Source: Rhabdornis inornatus
Taxonomy: Eukaryota; Chordata; Aves; Passeriformes; Rhabdornithidae
Reading direction: 5' to 3'
Length of the DNA: 64,000 nt
Assembly: GCA_013397075.1 (NCBI GenBank)
Contig: VWZS01003467.1
Location: 1-64,000, forward strand
Part shown: positions 13,185 through 25,830 of the stretch, one piece after another
Layout of the letters: each line of letters opens with the position of its first letter
Numbering within the stretch: the first letter of the stretch is position 1
Notes under the pieces: model-generated
The model's database searches: none
What the model was told of the DNA's origin: nothing
What the model saw: the letters and a program-made list of their open reading frames with translations, nothing else
Program-made: the position numbers and the translations under genes

Positions 13185-14000
13185 ACTGCATGCTTTTGTG
13201 AGAAGCCCCACTTCATCTTTCTCATAGGCTCCCTTCAGGTACTGGAAAGCTGCTATTAGGTCATTCCGGGTTGAAAAAACATAATTTTTCCAGCCTCTCC
13301 ACATAGGAGAGGTGCTCCAGTCCTCTGATCATCTTGGTGGCCCTCCTCTGGAATTTCTCCAGCAGGTCCATGTCCTCCATGTGCTGGGGAGGACAGCGCT
13401 GGATGCAGCACTGCAGGTGGGGTCTCAGCAGAGCAGAGCAGAGGGGCAGAATCCCCTCCCTCCCCTGCTGCCCACACTGCTTTGGATGCAGCCCAGGTTT
13501 GGTTTCTGGGCTGTGAGTGCCCATGGCTGGGTCATGTCCAGCCTCTCATCCACCAGCACACCCAAATCCTTCTTGGCAGGGCTGCTCTTGATCTGTTCCT
13601 CTCCAGTGTTGCTACAGAGGAAAGCTCCAACCCAGGTACAGCACCTTGTACTTGACCTTGTTAAATCTCATGGGAATCCCAAAGGCCCACTCCTTGAGCT
13701 TGTCCAGGTCCCTCTGGATGGCATCATGTTCTTCAGGTGTGTCATCAGCACCACTCAGCTTGGTGTCATCTGCAAATTTGCTGAGGGTGCACTCGATCCC
13801 TTCATCTATATCGTTAATGAAGACAACAAAGAATGCTGGTGCCTCTACAGGCCCCTGAGGGACATCACTTGTCACTGATGTCCATTGGGACTGAGCCATT
13901 GACCATCTGGATATGGCCATCCAACCACTTTCTCATCCATCTAACAGTCCCCTCATCAAATCCACCTCTCTCCAGTTTAGAGAGAAGAATGTAGGATGTG
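13185..14000 (-). mobile_element. CR1 LINE fragment, reverse transcriptase region (pseudogenised)
   Basis: Read on the minus strand from about 14000 down to 13185, this is the middle to late part of a CR1 (chicken repeat 1) non-LTR retrotransposon ORF2. Recognisable CR1 stretches appear in order: [10 protein letters not shown] and WLDGH near 13990-13900; the RT motif VPQG; the catalytic FADD motif at about 13776-13765; FNKVKYKVLYLGW near 13650; KKDLGVLVDERL near 13565; ILPLCSALLRPHLQCC near 13440; QRRATKMIRGLEHLSY near 13340; then DLIAAFQYLKG near 13240. The frame is broken near 13880, 13620 and 13510, with stop codons in between, so it is dead. The 5' part is absent, as is usual for CR1. The 3' part is also missing: no CR1 3' UTR or tail repeat occurs before 13185, which implies a later deletion. 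The plus-strand 188-codon frame over it is an antisense shadow. Confidence 0.92.
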
Positions 14001-15285
14001 GGTAACAGGAAAATATTTTGATAAGAGTCAATGAATAAAATAAAAACCAAGACTAAATATAAAATGAGAGGAGAGAGAGATCACAGATAAAATGATAAAG
14101 GATATAGCCACTGCAGTGCTGTAGCCTATGCCTGAATGAGCAGGTAGCACAGGGAATTACTTGTCAATCTGTAGAGAGAAACATGTAGTGCTGAGGACCT
14201 GACAACAACCTACCTATATGTGTTGGGTTTTTTTTCACTTCAGAGTACTTCTGGGCTGATGGTCAAAATTTGCTTTAGTGATTGATTTGAGCATGCTAGG
14301 CAAGGTGTCAAATTAAACTTTCCAGAAGCTGTTGAAAGGCCTCCAGGTCATATACTCTTAAGATCTCACCATAATGTGAATCAAAACCCACCAGATCACA
14401 CCTACATCTTCCTTCAGATCAGGTATAAATTTGGAAAAATATTCCCCCAGCTGTTTTCCCTCATTGCTCTTTGCTTTTAATTGCAGTGAAACCTTAGAAA
14501 GCAGAAAATGTATCCTTTTAGATGAGACTAAATTGAAAAGTGCTTTACAGATATCAACTTCAGAAGAGACTAGAGCTATTTCAAGGTCACTTTATACTGT
14601 GTTGAGTCCTCAGCAACCTATTTCACTTCATAGAATGGTTCCTCTTCCACTGTGCTCCTTGCCTGTGTGGATATGTGGAAGATTTACTTCTGGCATGCAC
14701 TCCTGGTGCTGGCTGAACTGCTAATGTCAATGTATCTATAGAAAATAAAGTCTGTTTGGTTTGAATTGCAATAAATATCAACAAAATATTATTAAAAAAC
14801 CTAAAACAATCCTAGAAAAAGAAGACAGAAAAGATTTTGATACCAATACTGTCTTTGAATTTGTAGGCAAAAACCCTCACTTCTACTGTTTATCATCATG
14901 TTTTTTGTTGGCAATAAGTCAAGCGTTGCTGACAATATTATTTGCACTGGTTCTAAATATGAACTAGTTTGTAATTAGTTCAAGAACAGAATTTGACCTT
15001 GGGCTGTGGAAGAGTTGTGAATGAAGGAAATATGTCAGCAGCATGCCTAAAAATAAGAAAGGAAATAGAATACTGAATTTTCAAGTGACAATGATTGATA
15101 TGTATACACCTCTATGAAAATGAATGAGCAAGAGTTTTCTAAACACTGGCAAAAATGAATTAATAATAAATAATATGGAAGAAATAATTGACTAAATATT
15201 TGATAATGAGAAAATTTGATGTAATAATTATTGTTCAGAAGGACAAATTTGAGACAAAAACAAAGTAGCTTTGAATGGAGCCCAG
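14001..15285. other. AT-rich noncoding DNA
   Basis: No recognised repeat. Short frames at 14431-14724 (+), 14761-14967 (+) and 15047-15436 (-) lack splice-compatible borders that stand out and resemble no family I know. Confidence 0.55.
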
Positions 15286-15345
15286 AATTAGATCCAAAGC
15301 CTTTGAAGTCAGCAGGAAGCCACTGGCTTCCACATACTTTCTGGC
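15286..15345. repeat. Fragment resembling an ancient amniote 'GATCCAAAGCC' repeat
   Basis: 'GATCCAAAGCCTTTGAAGTC' followed by a GGAAGCCACTGGCTTCC palindrome resembles a widespread old repeat of birds, turtles and crocodilians that carries GATCCAAAGCCCATTGAAGTC. Short and diverged; assigned from memory only. Confidence 0.4.
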
Positions 15346-16257
15346 AGCTTTGTACTGTACTCTCTGTGGGAGAAATCTGGCACATCTCACAGTTGCTCCA
15401 TAACTCAGTCCCAGCCTTATAGTACTGCTTCATCACTTCATTCCTTTACCCATCTTCCTAAATTAATCTCACAACAATCCATTTTATAGACTCTTTCTGA
15501 CCTCTCTAATCATGATGGTGCTTGTAACCTAAATGGTGATTTGAATAAGATTCCCCTATATTTGTCTTCCCTCCCCAGAGCAGAGAACATTTGCTAGAGT
15601 TAGCAATAAAAAAAGTAACTTACCAGGGAAAGTGATTTCTATAATATCACAGGTGTATCAATGAATCAATTAACTTTTCTTAATTAAATCTTTTGATTAT
15701 AGATTGTAGCATTTCTGTCCATCTTACTTTTTGTTTCACACCCTGTCTGACAAACTAAACGTTTACCTCCTGCCTGGCATTCCTACCCTTAACTAAATCA
15801 TGCCCTCTATTTTTTTCCGGGAATGTCAGGTCCTCAAGGAATATGCAAACCAAAGGGAGAACCAATATCTTGAGGTCATCAGAGAAAGAGCTGGAGCTGT
15901 TCAGCAGAAGTGGCAGAAGACCCATGGGTGTTGCCACACTGTGAGGTCCATAGCTCACTGAGAGATCACAGCTCTCTGTATCAGGATATCCTGGCAGCTC
16001 CCTCAGCTCTACAGCCATCCTGCCAGGTGTAGCTCCTGCTCCCATAGGATCTGTGCACAGCTGGACAGCCCTTCAGCTGCCTGGGCTTCCATCCACATCA
16101 CCATTTCTGCCTGCAAAACAGCTACACAACAGCACAGTAACCCCCATGATTTTAATAATCTGATCATTTTAGAGCAATGGAGACTTTGCTAAAGTGGACA
16201 GTGCCAGTCAGGTGCTGGTCCATTGGTAAAACAACAAACCTGAGAAATGCAAGAGAT
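15346..16257. other. Noncoding DNA with GC-richer pocket (about 15815-16130)
   Basis: The pocket is rich in CAGCTCC/CTGCC-like words and holds a 96-codon minus frame (15755-16045) that I do not recognise. It could be an unclassified decayed repeat or a noncoding exon; nothing decides between them. Confidence 0.35.
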
Positions 16258-16349
16258 TTAAACCAAACCAAACAAAAACAACCCACAGAAAAACAAAACC
16301 AAAACAAATCTACACTAAACAAAACAAACAAAACAAAACAAAACAAAGC
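16258..16349 (-). repeat. A/C-rich low-complexity tract ((AAACA)n-like)
   Basis: Mostly A with interspersed C, including AAACCAAACC and a run of AAACA-type units. On the minus strand it is a TTTGT/GGTTT tract of the same kind as the plus-strand tracts elsewhere in the window. The 69-codon frame across it is a composition artefact. Confidence 0.85.
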
Positions 16350-19300
16350 CCAAACTTTTAGCTACATTTTATTTAATATTGTTTAAAATGTTTAAGGTAT
16401 AAGAAGCTTTTCACAGTAACTCATTTGTCCTCAGTATTTTTTAAAATTAAATGTTTTTATAATGAATGCTTATAAAAGGAGAAATATATATTAGAATAAA
16501 AAATGGGATTTGGATGGAAATAAGATTAATTTAATTTGCAAAACAGGTTATATTATTTTTGACATATAATTTTGAACGTGCAAGTTCAGTACTTCATTAC
16601 AGGGATGCTTCCACCTGATGGTACTAGCTTTATCTGTCCTGACTGACTTTTAGGACTAAAATGATTTTTTCTGTTTCTTGCATTATCTCAGGATCTAGCT
16701 AGTTCAATTTACAAAAGATAGCAAAAGAAATGACTGATAAAGGAAAGGATATATTGCTAGCTCTGTTAGATGGGTTTTGGTATGTAGTTTTTTTGTTTTG
16801 TTTTGGTTTGGTTTTTTCTTTCCCTAGAAAATTGATTCCATGTTCTTACAGAGTATTCTGAACAAATGCAAAATTAGATGTGCAAATCAAAGCTGCTAAG
16901 TGAATCATCCCATTCAAATAACTTGTACCGATGGACAATCACCCTTGCAAAAATTTTAGGTGAATGAATGATCAATTAGGATTGCAAAAATGCAACTGGC
17001 ATTGTTGTTAAAAATTAATTAGATACAGAGGTTTCAAATTTGATAAGTGAACGCATAAGCAAAATACAAGCAATCAAAATTAGAGAACAAATAAGGTGTA
17101 GGTACATGGCTGCTGACAGATAAAAAGAATCATATGTATATCACAGAAGAGCACTCATAAACTAATACACATGTATACGACACATAGGTAATATGTATTT
17201 TTTTAAAAAGCATTTCTTTTTAATCTTTCATGTGTCAGAGAGGATTTTGACATCACTATTTCTACCACAATGAATATAATTTGAGATGCTTTACCCTTTT
17301 CTTCTTTCTCCCGTTGTTCTGATTCACTCTTTTAAGATAAATCACACAAGACTTAATAGTACTACTTGTTTGTACAAGGTGAATGAAATTACACGGTTTT
17401 TCTAAATTTCTTGAAAATATAACCTCACCTTAAAATATAGTTTATACATACAGACAAAGTAATTTTGGGTTTTTTTCCCCTGTCATTTGAAAGGAAAAAT
17501 CCCAAAGAATTTGTGGTTTATTGCTCGCAGAGATAAATTTATTTGGACTTTCAAATGTCAGATTATTGCGAAACAGATTTGTATCAGCTCATGATCAGAA
17601 GCAGTCAGGCTTAAACAAACAGAAGAAACACACCCTGCAGAGGTCACTGAGAATGCCAACACAAGTTTTTCTACAAACTGCTCCTCTTAATTGTCTTAGA
17701 TGTCTTTGTAACCCACAGTGCAGTAAAAGAAGACCTATTTGTGGAATTTATGTTAAATTGAAACAGTTAGTTGTTTTCCTTGTCAGAGTCAAAAATAAGA
17801 AAATGAGACAGGAGAAAAATGCAGTAAGATCTTGACAACTTGTATTTCTCTTTTCTCCTAGATGGTGCCAAGACAGTTCCCTAAATTATAGCTGCACAGG
17901 TGATTCCTAAAGTAAAACAAACGCATAATCTCCCCCACTCCAGAAAAAAAGGATAATAGTAGTTCAGTTACTGATAGTTCCTATCAATCTTTGTTACTTC
18001 TTTCTTGTGGAAAAAAAAGCATGGGAGAAAGAGAACAGAATTCTAGCGTTTCAGAAGTAAAACTAGATGCACTTTGAGGCATACTTTCTTGGAGTCCATT
18101 ACCTCTCAGTGAAAAGGTGGAAAAAGCAGATTTCGGGAAACCCTACAGATCCTGAGCACTATAATGGAAGAAGTTGTTTTTAAGTAAGTCTTCACTAGAA
18201 AATAGATAGTCTGGTAGCATGTAAATTTGAACAGCTAAATAAGTAATAAAGAAAATAATAATTGGATACATTCTGCCAAATAAATGCATCAGCTATATTT
18301 CAGTCTGCTATGGGCTAAACAGTCTCATGACTTGTTTGTAGGAATGGGACATGCTATCAAATAAAATTAGTACTGGTCTGTTAGCCACACCCTAATCAAA
18401 AGAAAAGGACTCAATTAGTTGCCACTGTGATTTCCAACAGCATTTTAGGTTTATTTATTACATTCTTTGGAAAATCAGAATTCTGATTAGATATATCCTT
18501 TAGTAAATCGTCATATAATAACATTGTTTCATATTAATGTATTAAAGCCTTAAAATTTTGTTTGAGGTTTTGCTCCACTAGCTGATGATAATTGATTTTA
18601 ACAAGACTTCAGTAAATGAGGGATTTTCAGTATGCAGAAAAGAAAGAACTAAATCCCTGACCAAGTACTGAAGTAGATATAAAACTTGCAGAAATGTACA
18701 TGAAGTGTGAACACCATCTTACATTATTTGCTATAATACTTGAATCTGATTATTTGGAAGCATTTATTCTATATTTATAATATTTAAATTTAATTGCCTT
18801 TAAATTCCCCCTGCCATTGTCCCTTGCACAGTTCTGGACAACATCTCATATGAGATTTTCTGAGTCTGCCATTTCCATCTGCAGTTGCTGGTGCAGGTTT
18901 TGGATGATCATTCCTTTTTTTGTCCACATATAGTAAGAAGTAGAAGGTGGTCATACATGAAGAATGTATATAAGAGAGAATACAAGCAGACTCATAGCTT
19001 GTGGAGTGGAAGGCTTGTGTCGTGTCAACACTTATGGCCACAGTAGTACATAGATTTAAGTAACGCTACATGTAAATATTGATTCACGTATATTTTGTAT
19101 TTGGCAAATTGGGTGGTGAAATCCAAAAAGCATCAGAGAATTACACACACATATTTGTACAGAAATAATACAAAAAAATTGCTGTTCATTCTGCTATTGA
19201 CAAAAAATTAAGTATATAAAATGCCCATAATTACTCTTCTAGTTATAAAAGAAAACACCTAGAGGATCAGGTTAAAAGACTGAATTTACTAAAAAGGTAC

Positions 19301-20955
19301 TTAAATCTTTCTGTGACCCAAGGCTTCCATGGATGTTCAAGATTGCTTGCCCTTGCAATAGAGATAATAATTTCCTTTTACTTGAGTGAAGTACATTAAA
19401 GCTCTTAGCACATTTGAACTTAGGGTGTGAGTCTGTGTTTTAGGTGAATAGAGGAACAGAGAGCTTAAAAGAAAGCAATGACCAGAAAAGTGTGTTTTGA
19501 ACTGCCTGAAAAACTTATTTTATTATCTCAGCCACATAGTTACCACACTCCCCCACTCCAAAAAAAAAAAAAAAAGCAACACAGAAAGCCTGACATATCA
19601 AAACTAGTCTATCAAAACCAAATTCCATTTAGCTACAGAATGTACAGTGCACTGGATTGTATTTCAAATGAATAAATGAATGACAACTCACTTCAGTTTT
19701 TCATTTAAGCCACGAAACTGCAATCTATGCTGGTACTTAACACTGAAGAAGTATCACTGAATTAATAGAATTGCCTGAGTGAATGCTATTCACAGCATGA
19801 ATGAGGACTGCAAAATAATTTTAATCTTGTTGGAATGACCAAGTGCTTCAGTGGTGTCATTGAAAAAGTTTCTTATATATTAATTCCTTGGTGCTTCAGA
19901 CATAATTTTTTTGTATCTTACACCTCTCTCGTCCCCTTCTTTAAATCAGTAAGTAATATACAAAAAGGTTTAAAATAATCATTAAATTCTCATGCATTAC
20001 ATAAATAGCATTTTAAATAGTTACTTGATGCAGTAAATCCTTGGTCAATTACTCCTAATTATTATTTTCAATTAAATACAAGATTATTATCTTTGATAGA
20101 TTTAAAATTTTGATAGTAAGATTTGGCAACTTCTCATCCTTCAGTTAATTCATTCTCCTAATTCAAAGGCCAGAAGTAACTTAATGACTCTTTTTCAAAG
20201 TCCAATAAGATACTGTCTGAAGTTAATTTAATTTACTTTGTCTATAAGCAACATATCATTGTAGCCAAGCATTTTCATCAATGTACACTTAATGATTGAA
20301 TGGATCATCATAGGAAATTTTATTAATTTGACTATTACTGACTCCAACTCTAATCTAGGTCCTTTATCAATTTAATCTGTTATACATAAAATATATCTGA
20401 AATTATTTTAAAGGTAATTATATGTGGTTAGTAAAAATAAGACCCCAAAAGGCAAATTCTAGATTGTTTTTTCCTCTTTATTTGTTTTATTTACCTTTTC
20501 TTACCTATTTTATAAGACTCATATAGGAGTCGGATCTTGTATCCTGTGAGGTAGCTACCACAGAGAAAAAATTTTGGTAAAGACATCTTATTCAACTCTG
20601 TGAATACTCTCTCTGATAATATTCTCCTTGTTTCTATTTTGACGATAAGCAAAAACAAATTCACAATTACTGCTTATCTATATTCTCATGAGGAACTTCA
20701 AAGGAAGATAAATGTTTACAAGTAATATTACCTTGTATAGATTTTATATACTCCAAAAGTTTTGCTGTTGCTGCTGAAGATAACTACCAACTCTCCATAG
20801 GAAAAGCGAATAATGTTTCAAAAATATATCAATGTATGCATTTAACACACAAAGGATATCTATTTGACATTTGATCACATATTTTGATTCCAAATGTTAA
20901 AAATATTCTGCTTGGTTATAAAGTTGCTGTCTAGTTGTTCTTATTTACAGCCATC
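16350..20955. other. AT-rich noncoding DNA
   Basis: No supported gene or interspersed repeat. It includes the small GT tract at 16783-16817 and a 16-base A run at 19560-19575. The 104-codon plus frame at 17521-17835 begins at TTG and has a lysine/arginine-rich tail but no recognisable domain. A good-looking polypyrimidine-AG at about 17845-17861 is followed by a stop after only ten codons. Confidence 0.55.
16783..16817 (+). repeat. G/T-rich low-complexity tract
   Basis: A T-rich run with GTTTTG and GGTTTGGTTT units. It is one of five tracts in the window with the GGTTTGGTTT word. Confidence 0.8.
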
Positions 20956-21175
20956 AAAGGATCACAGCATGGGTGAGGTTGGAAGGGACCGCAGCAGGTA
21001 GTTCATCCTCTCTGCTCCAGCATGGTCACCCCAGAGCACAATGCACAGGATTGTATCCAGATGGCTCTTGAATACCTGCAGTGAGGGATACTCTCCAAAA
21101 CCTCTCTGGGCAGTCTGTTTTAGTGCACAGTCACTCACCCACACAATGAAGAAGTCCTTTCTCTCTAATTTAGTC
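20956..21175 (-). mobile_element. CR1 LINE 3' end fragment
   Basis: Read on plus, it begins with the reverse complement of a CR1 tail (AGGATCACAGCATGG, then GAGGTTGGAAGGGACC) and continues through words typical of the end of CR1 ORF2: ATGCACAGGATTGTATCCAG, ACCTCTCTGGGCAGTCTGTT and AATGAAGAAGTCCTTTCTC. The element therefore lies on the minus strand. The minus frame at 20962-21144 preserves part of the CR1 C-terminal region. Similarity fades after about 21175, the 5' truncation point. Confidence 0.85.
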
Positions 21176-22011
21176 TTATTAAGTTTGGAAGTTCATGGGG
21201 ACAGTGTCATAACTGGCTGCATACACTGGAATACTGTGAAAGTTCCTTTAAACGTTTTTCATGGTGTAAAGCACCCGAGTTTAGCTACAGTTCTTGTTCT
21301 ATTACTCTAAATCTTTATCTATCTTTATCGATATTGAGATATATATATCTGAGAGAAAGTCGTAAGCAGGACAATAAAAAAAAAAGGTAAGTTCTTTAAT
21401 GTATTTATGTCTGTCCCTTTTAATGAACAGGTATCAGTTTACTAAATATTTGGTGAAACAGACTTGAAATTGTAGTTATTCTGATCTTTCAAATTTTCTG
21501 GTGAAAACATCAACTAGCAACATACATTTCTAAGAGTTGATACAATATGAGGTTTAAAAAAAGGCCAGGTGGAATTTTTAGTACTGTCTTTGGCTGTCTG
21601 GCTGTCCTCTCTTGAGGGTAGTAAACTCAAAAGAAAAAAAAAAGGAAAAAAGGAAGTGCTATAGTATCTCTTAAAGAGCTAGACTCAGTATCATAAGACT
21701 GTTACTAACTGCACCTTGTCTCATGCAATAGTCAGTAACAACCTATAAGAATTAGTCCACTGCATAAAGTAATTAACATGTCTGTATTAAAGTTCAGGGG
21801 TCAGTGTACAGAAAGATTTAAAATTAGATGTACATATTGTGTTACTAGGCAGGATAGTGCACACTGCTGTTATTGGATATTGCATCACCAGCCTGGAAGT
21901 TGTACTCACCTGATCTGCCAGTGTTAATTTTTTTAAAAAGTTAATATTTAGTAAAGCTGAAGGAGATTAAAATTGAAAAAATGCCTCCCATTCTCAAAGG
22001 AAATAACTGGT

Positions 22012-22054
22012 TAAAAAAACAAAAACAAAAACAAAACAACAACAACAACAAAAC
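22012..22054 (-). repeat. A/C-rich tract with (CAA)n core
   Basis: AAAAAC units pass into CAACAACAACAA and then AAAACA. Simple repeat, no element attached. Confidence 0.85.
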
Positions 22055-23381
22055 AGGAAAATAAGTTGGCTGAGAGGATGGAAAAGTGAAAATGGAGAAG
22101 TAGAAAGGATAAGTTATTAGTATACTGATATCCCAACATGGGAATAAACATTTGTGACTTGTTGCTGAATGAGACAAAAACAGAAAGTTTGTGCCTAGAA
22201 GCGAGGGAAGTTGAGCCACATCAAAAGAAGGACAGGTCATAATAGTGTCCCAGATGCAGACTGAGGGTGCTTAAAAGTTTTGTGGGCATCTCTCAGTGCA
22301 GTACTATACTGAAATACTGAGATCTCAGCTGAATGAGACAGCTCCAAAGCAGGAAGAAATCTAGCTACATTCGTACAATATCGTATTTGGGCTAATTAGC
22401 ACTACTTGAAAATACTAACCTACTCTTTCCTTGTTTTATACATCCCTCTCCCATCTCTGCATTTCCTCTACCTCAAAGCTAAAAAAAGAACTTATAGCTT
22501 CGTACCTACTCTTTGCAGGAGAAAAATCGATCTGTTAAAAAAGAATAAAGAAAAAGGAATAAAAAAGGAGAAAAAAAGGCACTTTGTTCCCTTTCCTTTC
22601 TATAAACACTCTTTCACTCTCATATGGAGGCTGCCAGACTCAAATTTTTTGCAAAGGTTGCAAGTCTCTTTTTTGTGGTCAAAGCTGTGAACAGATGTAC
22701 AAAAGAAGAAGACAGACATTTAAAGGAGTCACAAGGAAGGAATAGATACAGGGAAATTTTTAAACTTGAGATACTCCTACTGTGCAGCCAAATTCACTGC
22801 CAGTAATCCACAGATGTACAGCACATGGGTGTGCAAAGCTGTGACTGTTAGAGGTGTGAAAGGAGTTCTTAGTGTGTTTATTGAATAAAAAACGTACCCA
22901 TCTGTTCTGCTGAAATAAGTAAGGTCTGCATCTAAAATCTCATATGTTTGGGAAGTTAACATTTCTGGGGAGTGACATAACAGAGGTAACAAGGTGTGCT
23001 CCCTGATACTGACATGGGTAAACTTATTCAGTATCCAAAAGTAAATATTCAGGGCTTATAAGAACCAGTTGTGCATTTTTATTCGCTTATGTTTCTGTCA
23101 TGTTATTTCCTGTCTCTTCCATTTCAGCCTGTGTTGTCTTTGCGGGGCAGAGCAACAACATACCTGCCCAAAAACCTCTTTTAGGTATTATGAATAATGG
23201 CAAGGAAATTGAACAACAGTCCCCATGGTTGATACTTATGGAATGGTGAGTCCAAAATGGAAAGTTCTTTAACAACTGTTGGATGGCCTAAGGTTTGAAG
23301 AAATAGCAAGAAATATTATGAAAACACCTCTTTGATTTAGGACCCTGAAATTTCCTTCACAAAACAAGATAGCACTGCAGA

Positions 23382-23416
23382 TCACAAAACAAAAAACAAA
23401 AACAACAACAAAAAAA
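23382..23416 (-). repeat. A/C-rich low-complexity tract
   Basis: CACAAAAC/AAAAAC/AACAACAAC units, the same class as the tract at 22012. Confidence 0.8.
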
Positions 23417-25430
23417 TTGCTCCAGGTTAAGTGAAGCTGGGACTCAAAATTTTGCCATAGAGCAGCTACTTCAACTTGCTACACCTCTAAGTATGAATTT
23501 GGGTAGATGCACAGCTCTTATCCAAGTTCCATTGCTATCACTAAGGAGGGGAACAGATAAGTTCCCTAGGGCTCAATCACACAGATATTTCTTGAGCACA
23601 ACTTAAATGTATATATACATTTCATATGAAACCCTATTATAACCATAGATCTTAACTGAGATCATAATAGTTAGAGCACTTATCAAAAACAGGGATAACA
23701 GCGTTAATTTGTTTCCATCATTCAACTGGAATTCTGCCCTTCCAGAAGAGGAAGTTTTAGCTGTGGAAACACTATAAGCTACATGTTTTCTAGAAGGGCC
23801 GTATCTTGTTCTCTTTTTTATAGTTTTACAGTTGTCCTAGAGAACAGTAAAGAATGTATAGTATTTTCAGGGAGACCAGCATGCAAAAATTATCATGGTA
23901 CTAGATTAATTGGAAAGAAGCAGAGGTCTTAATCTTTCATGTCTGTGAAAAGCTTCATTTATGCATTTAAAATTAATCAGTTAATTGAATTTATTAAAAA
24001 TAATAACAAACAAAAAAACCCCACCAAAACTTATAAAAATAACGGTAATATTTTTTAAAAACCAGCTTCCCCGATAGAAGTTGATTTCCCAGAATCTCCC
24101 GTAACAGTGACACTGTTTGCATCAGCTTGCATTAGCAAGTTGCATCTCCTGTTAGATTATTACTGTAGAGTGTCCTTTGGTCTCTTTCTTAGCTATAACT
24201 GTCCATTTTAAAAGTGGATTTTGTTCCCTGTTGTATACAATGACAAAATCAAATTAAGAAATAAGAATTTTGGAATATTTCTGAATAGACCTAAACAATA
24301 TTTAGCTGAGATGTGCTTTCTTACTCTATGCTTTAGGTCCCATTCCCACCCTCTTCCCCACCCCAGAATCTTTCTCACAAGAGACTGATATCAGATGCAA
24401 AACAATATCTCTAGCAATTTTATCTCATTGTCATTGTAGTAACTGTCCTTCTCAGAAAAAAATCTTGACTCATGATTTGCTTGTGCTCCCACTGATTTTC
24501 CTTTCCATGTGAATTGTTCTAATTTGACAAAGTGATAGGAAATTATTTTTTGTGGGTTTTGAGGCTGCACAGAGACTTGAGGCTTCTTTCAAAGGAAATA
24601 ATAGCAGAGTGGGATCAATGTTATGATGTTTATCATTCCATTAGTAATACTGAAAGGTCACAAAACAATAGGAGTTAAGAATATTGTGCTCAAATCAGAC
24701 ATGAACCTCTCTGTGTACTCTTCATTTACTCACTGTTTGTAGCCAGTCAAATAAGAACTTTTTCTGCTGCCAAGTCTCATATTTTTTTCCCAAGAAATCT
24801 TCCTCCCACATTACAAGACTAAAGCTTTGTGCTAGAAATGAGTTACTACCAAGGTTCACTTTAAAAAGTACTTGATCAAACTGAAATGATAGATCCTGAA
24901 GTGGAAAATAGTTAAAACAAGGAGATTAGCAACTTGCTACTGGGAAAAATATTTTAATCTATAAAATTAGTAAAGGGGGCCTGAAGGCAAAAGAAAGATG
25001 TAAATATTGGAACTGCACATAATGTCACCAACCAGTGGCCAGTGTCTGTGTAGGAGTTTACAAAATGTAAGTACATTTGCAGCCTTGGGCATTGAAAACA
25101 GTGTATTTGTACTGACCTGCAGGTTGCACTAAAAATCACCTGTGGTTACCTGTAACTCTTTCTTACAGCAGAGACATAAAAATGTTGCAACTCAAATCAA
25201 GAGGCAGTAAGTAATTCATTTGAACTTTGTGATATTCATATTTCACATAATTTGTTTTATAATATTCAGACTATCAATAGAAAACACTGAAGGGAGACAT
25301 TTGTTTCAGAAATATCTCTTCATTAAAGTATAGTGGTCCCTTACATTCATTGCTACTATAGTTTTCTTCATTATTCAATAGCACTTTCAATCCCCATGTG
25401 TGTGACTTTCATTATTACGGATCATTTTTC

Positions 25431-25830
25431 CTTAGGATGTGTGATTTAATTTTAATGCAGGAATCTAAATCAAAATCCTTTGCTATTTAGTGGCTCTCTG
25501 GTGTAATAAAAGAGAGTAAGGCTTAGCCCTCTGCTTTTGTGCTCAGAAGCATTTTGCCATGTATTTGAATTATGATAAAATCAATTGGAAGAGCCTGACA
25601 GTGAAAAGTAGGAAGAAAGTTTCCCTATATAAAGTTGAAGAATAATTACAGCTTTTTTTCTTAAAATAAAATTAAAAAAAAAAAAAAAAGCTGCAGGGAA
25701 ATTGCTTGTTAATTCAGCATCTATCACCGTTTAACCTTGTTTGTCCTCTCATTGATAAAATAACACAATTAAAAGGCTTTCCCTTTGAATTATCAGTGTC
25801 TGAAGTTAAAATGGCCTGTGTTTTATGAAA
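25431..25830. other. Possible conserved noncoding stretch
   Basis: Mixed-composition DNA with several AT-core factor-like words (TTTAATTTTAAT, TTGATAAAATAACAC, TTTGAATTATCAG) flanks a 16-base A run at 25674-25689. The words resemble those of vertebrate conserved noncoding elements, but nothing in a single sequence can prove conservation. Confidence 0.2.

Larger units (their letters stand above)
21176..25430. other. AT-rich noncoding DNA
   Basis: No gene supported. It includes a 14-bp AT palindrome (AGATATATATATCT, 21337-21350) and CAA/CAAAA tracts at 22012-22054, 23382-23416 and about 24007-24031. The frame at 21941-22240 (-) is a composition artefact of these tracts, and 22406-22690 (+) is lysine-rich from A-rich sequence. 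Confidence 0.55.

Noticed and set aside
13312..13878. 188-codon plus-strand frame
   Set aside because: It is antisense to a minus-strand CR1 reverse transcriptase relic; the minus strand carries the recognisable VPQG and FADD motifs.
17845..17890. Exon after a good polypyrimidine-AG
   Set aside because: The following frame stops after about ten codons and no donor is evident. The signal alone is common in T-rich DNA.
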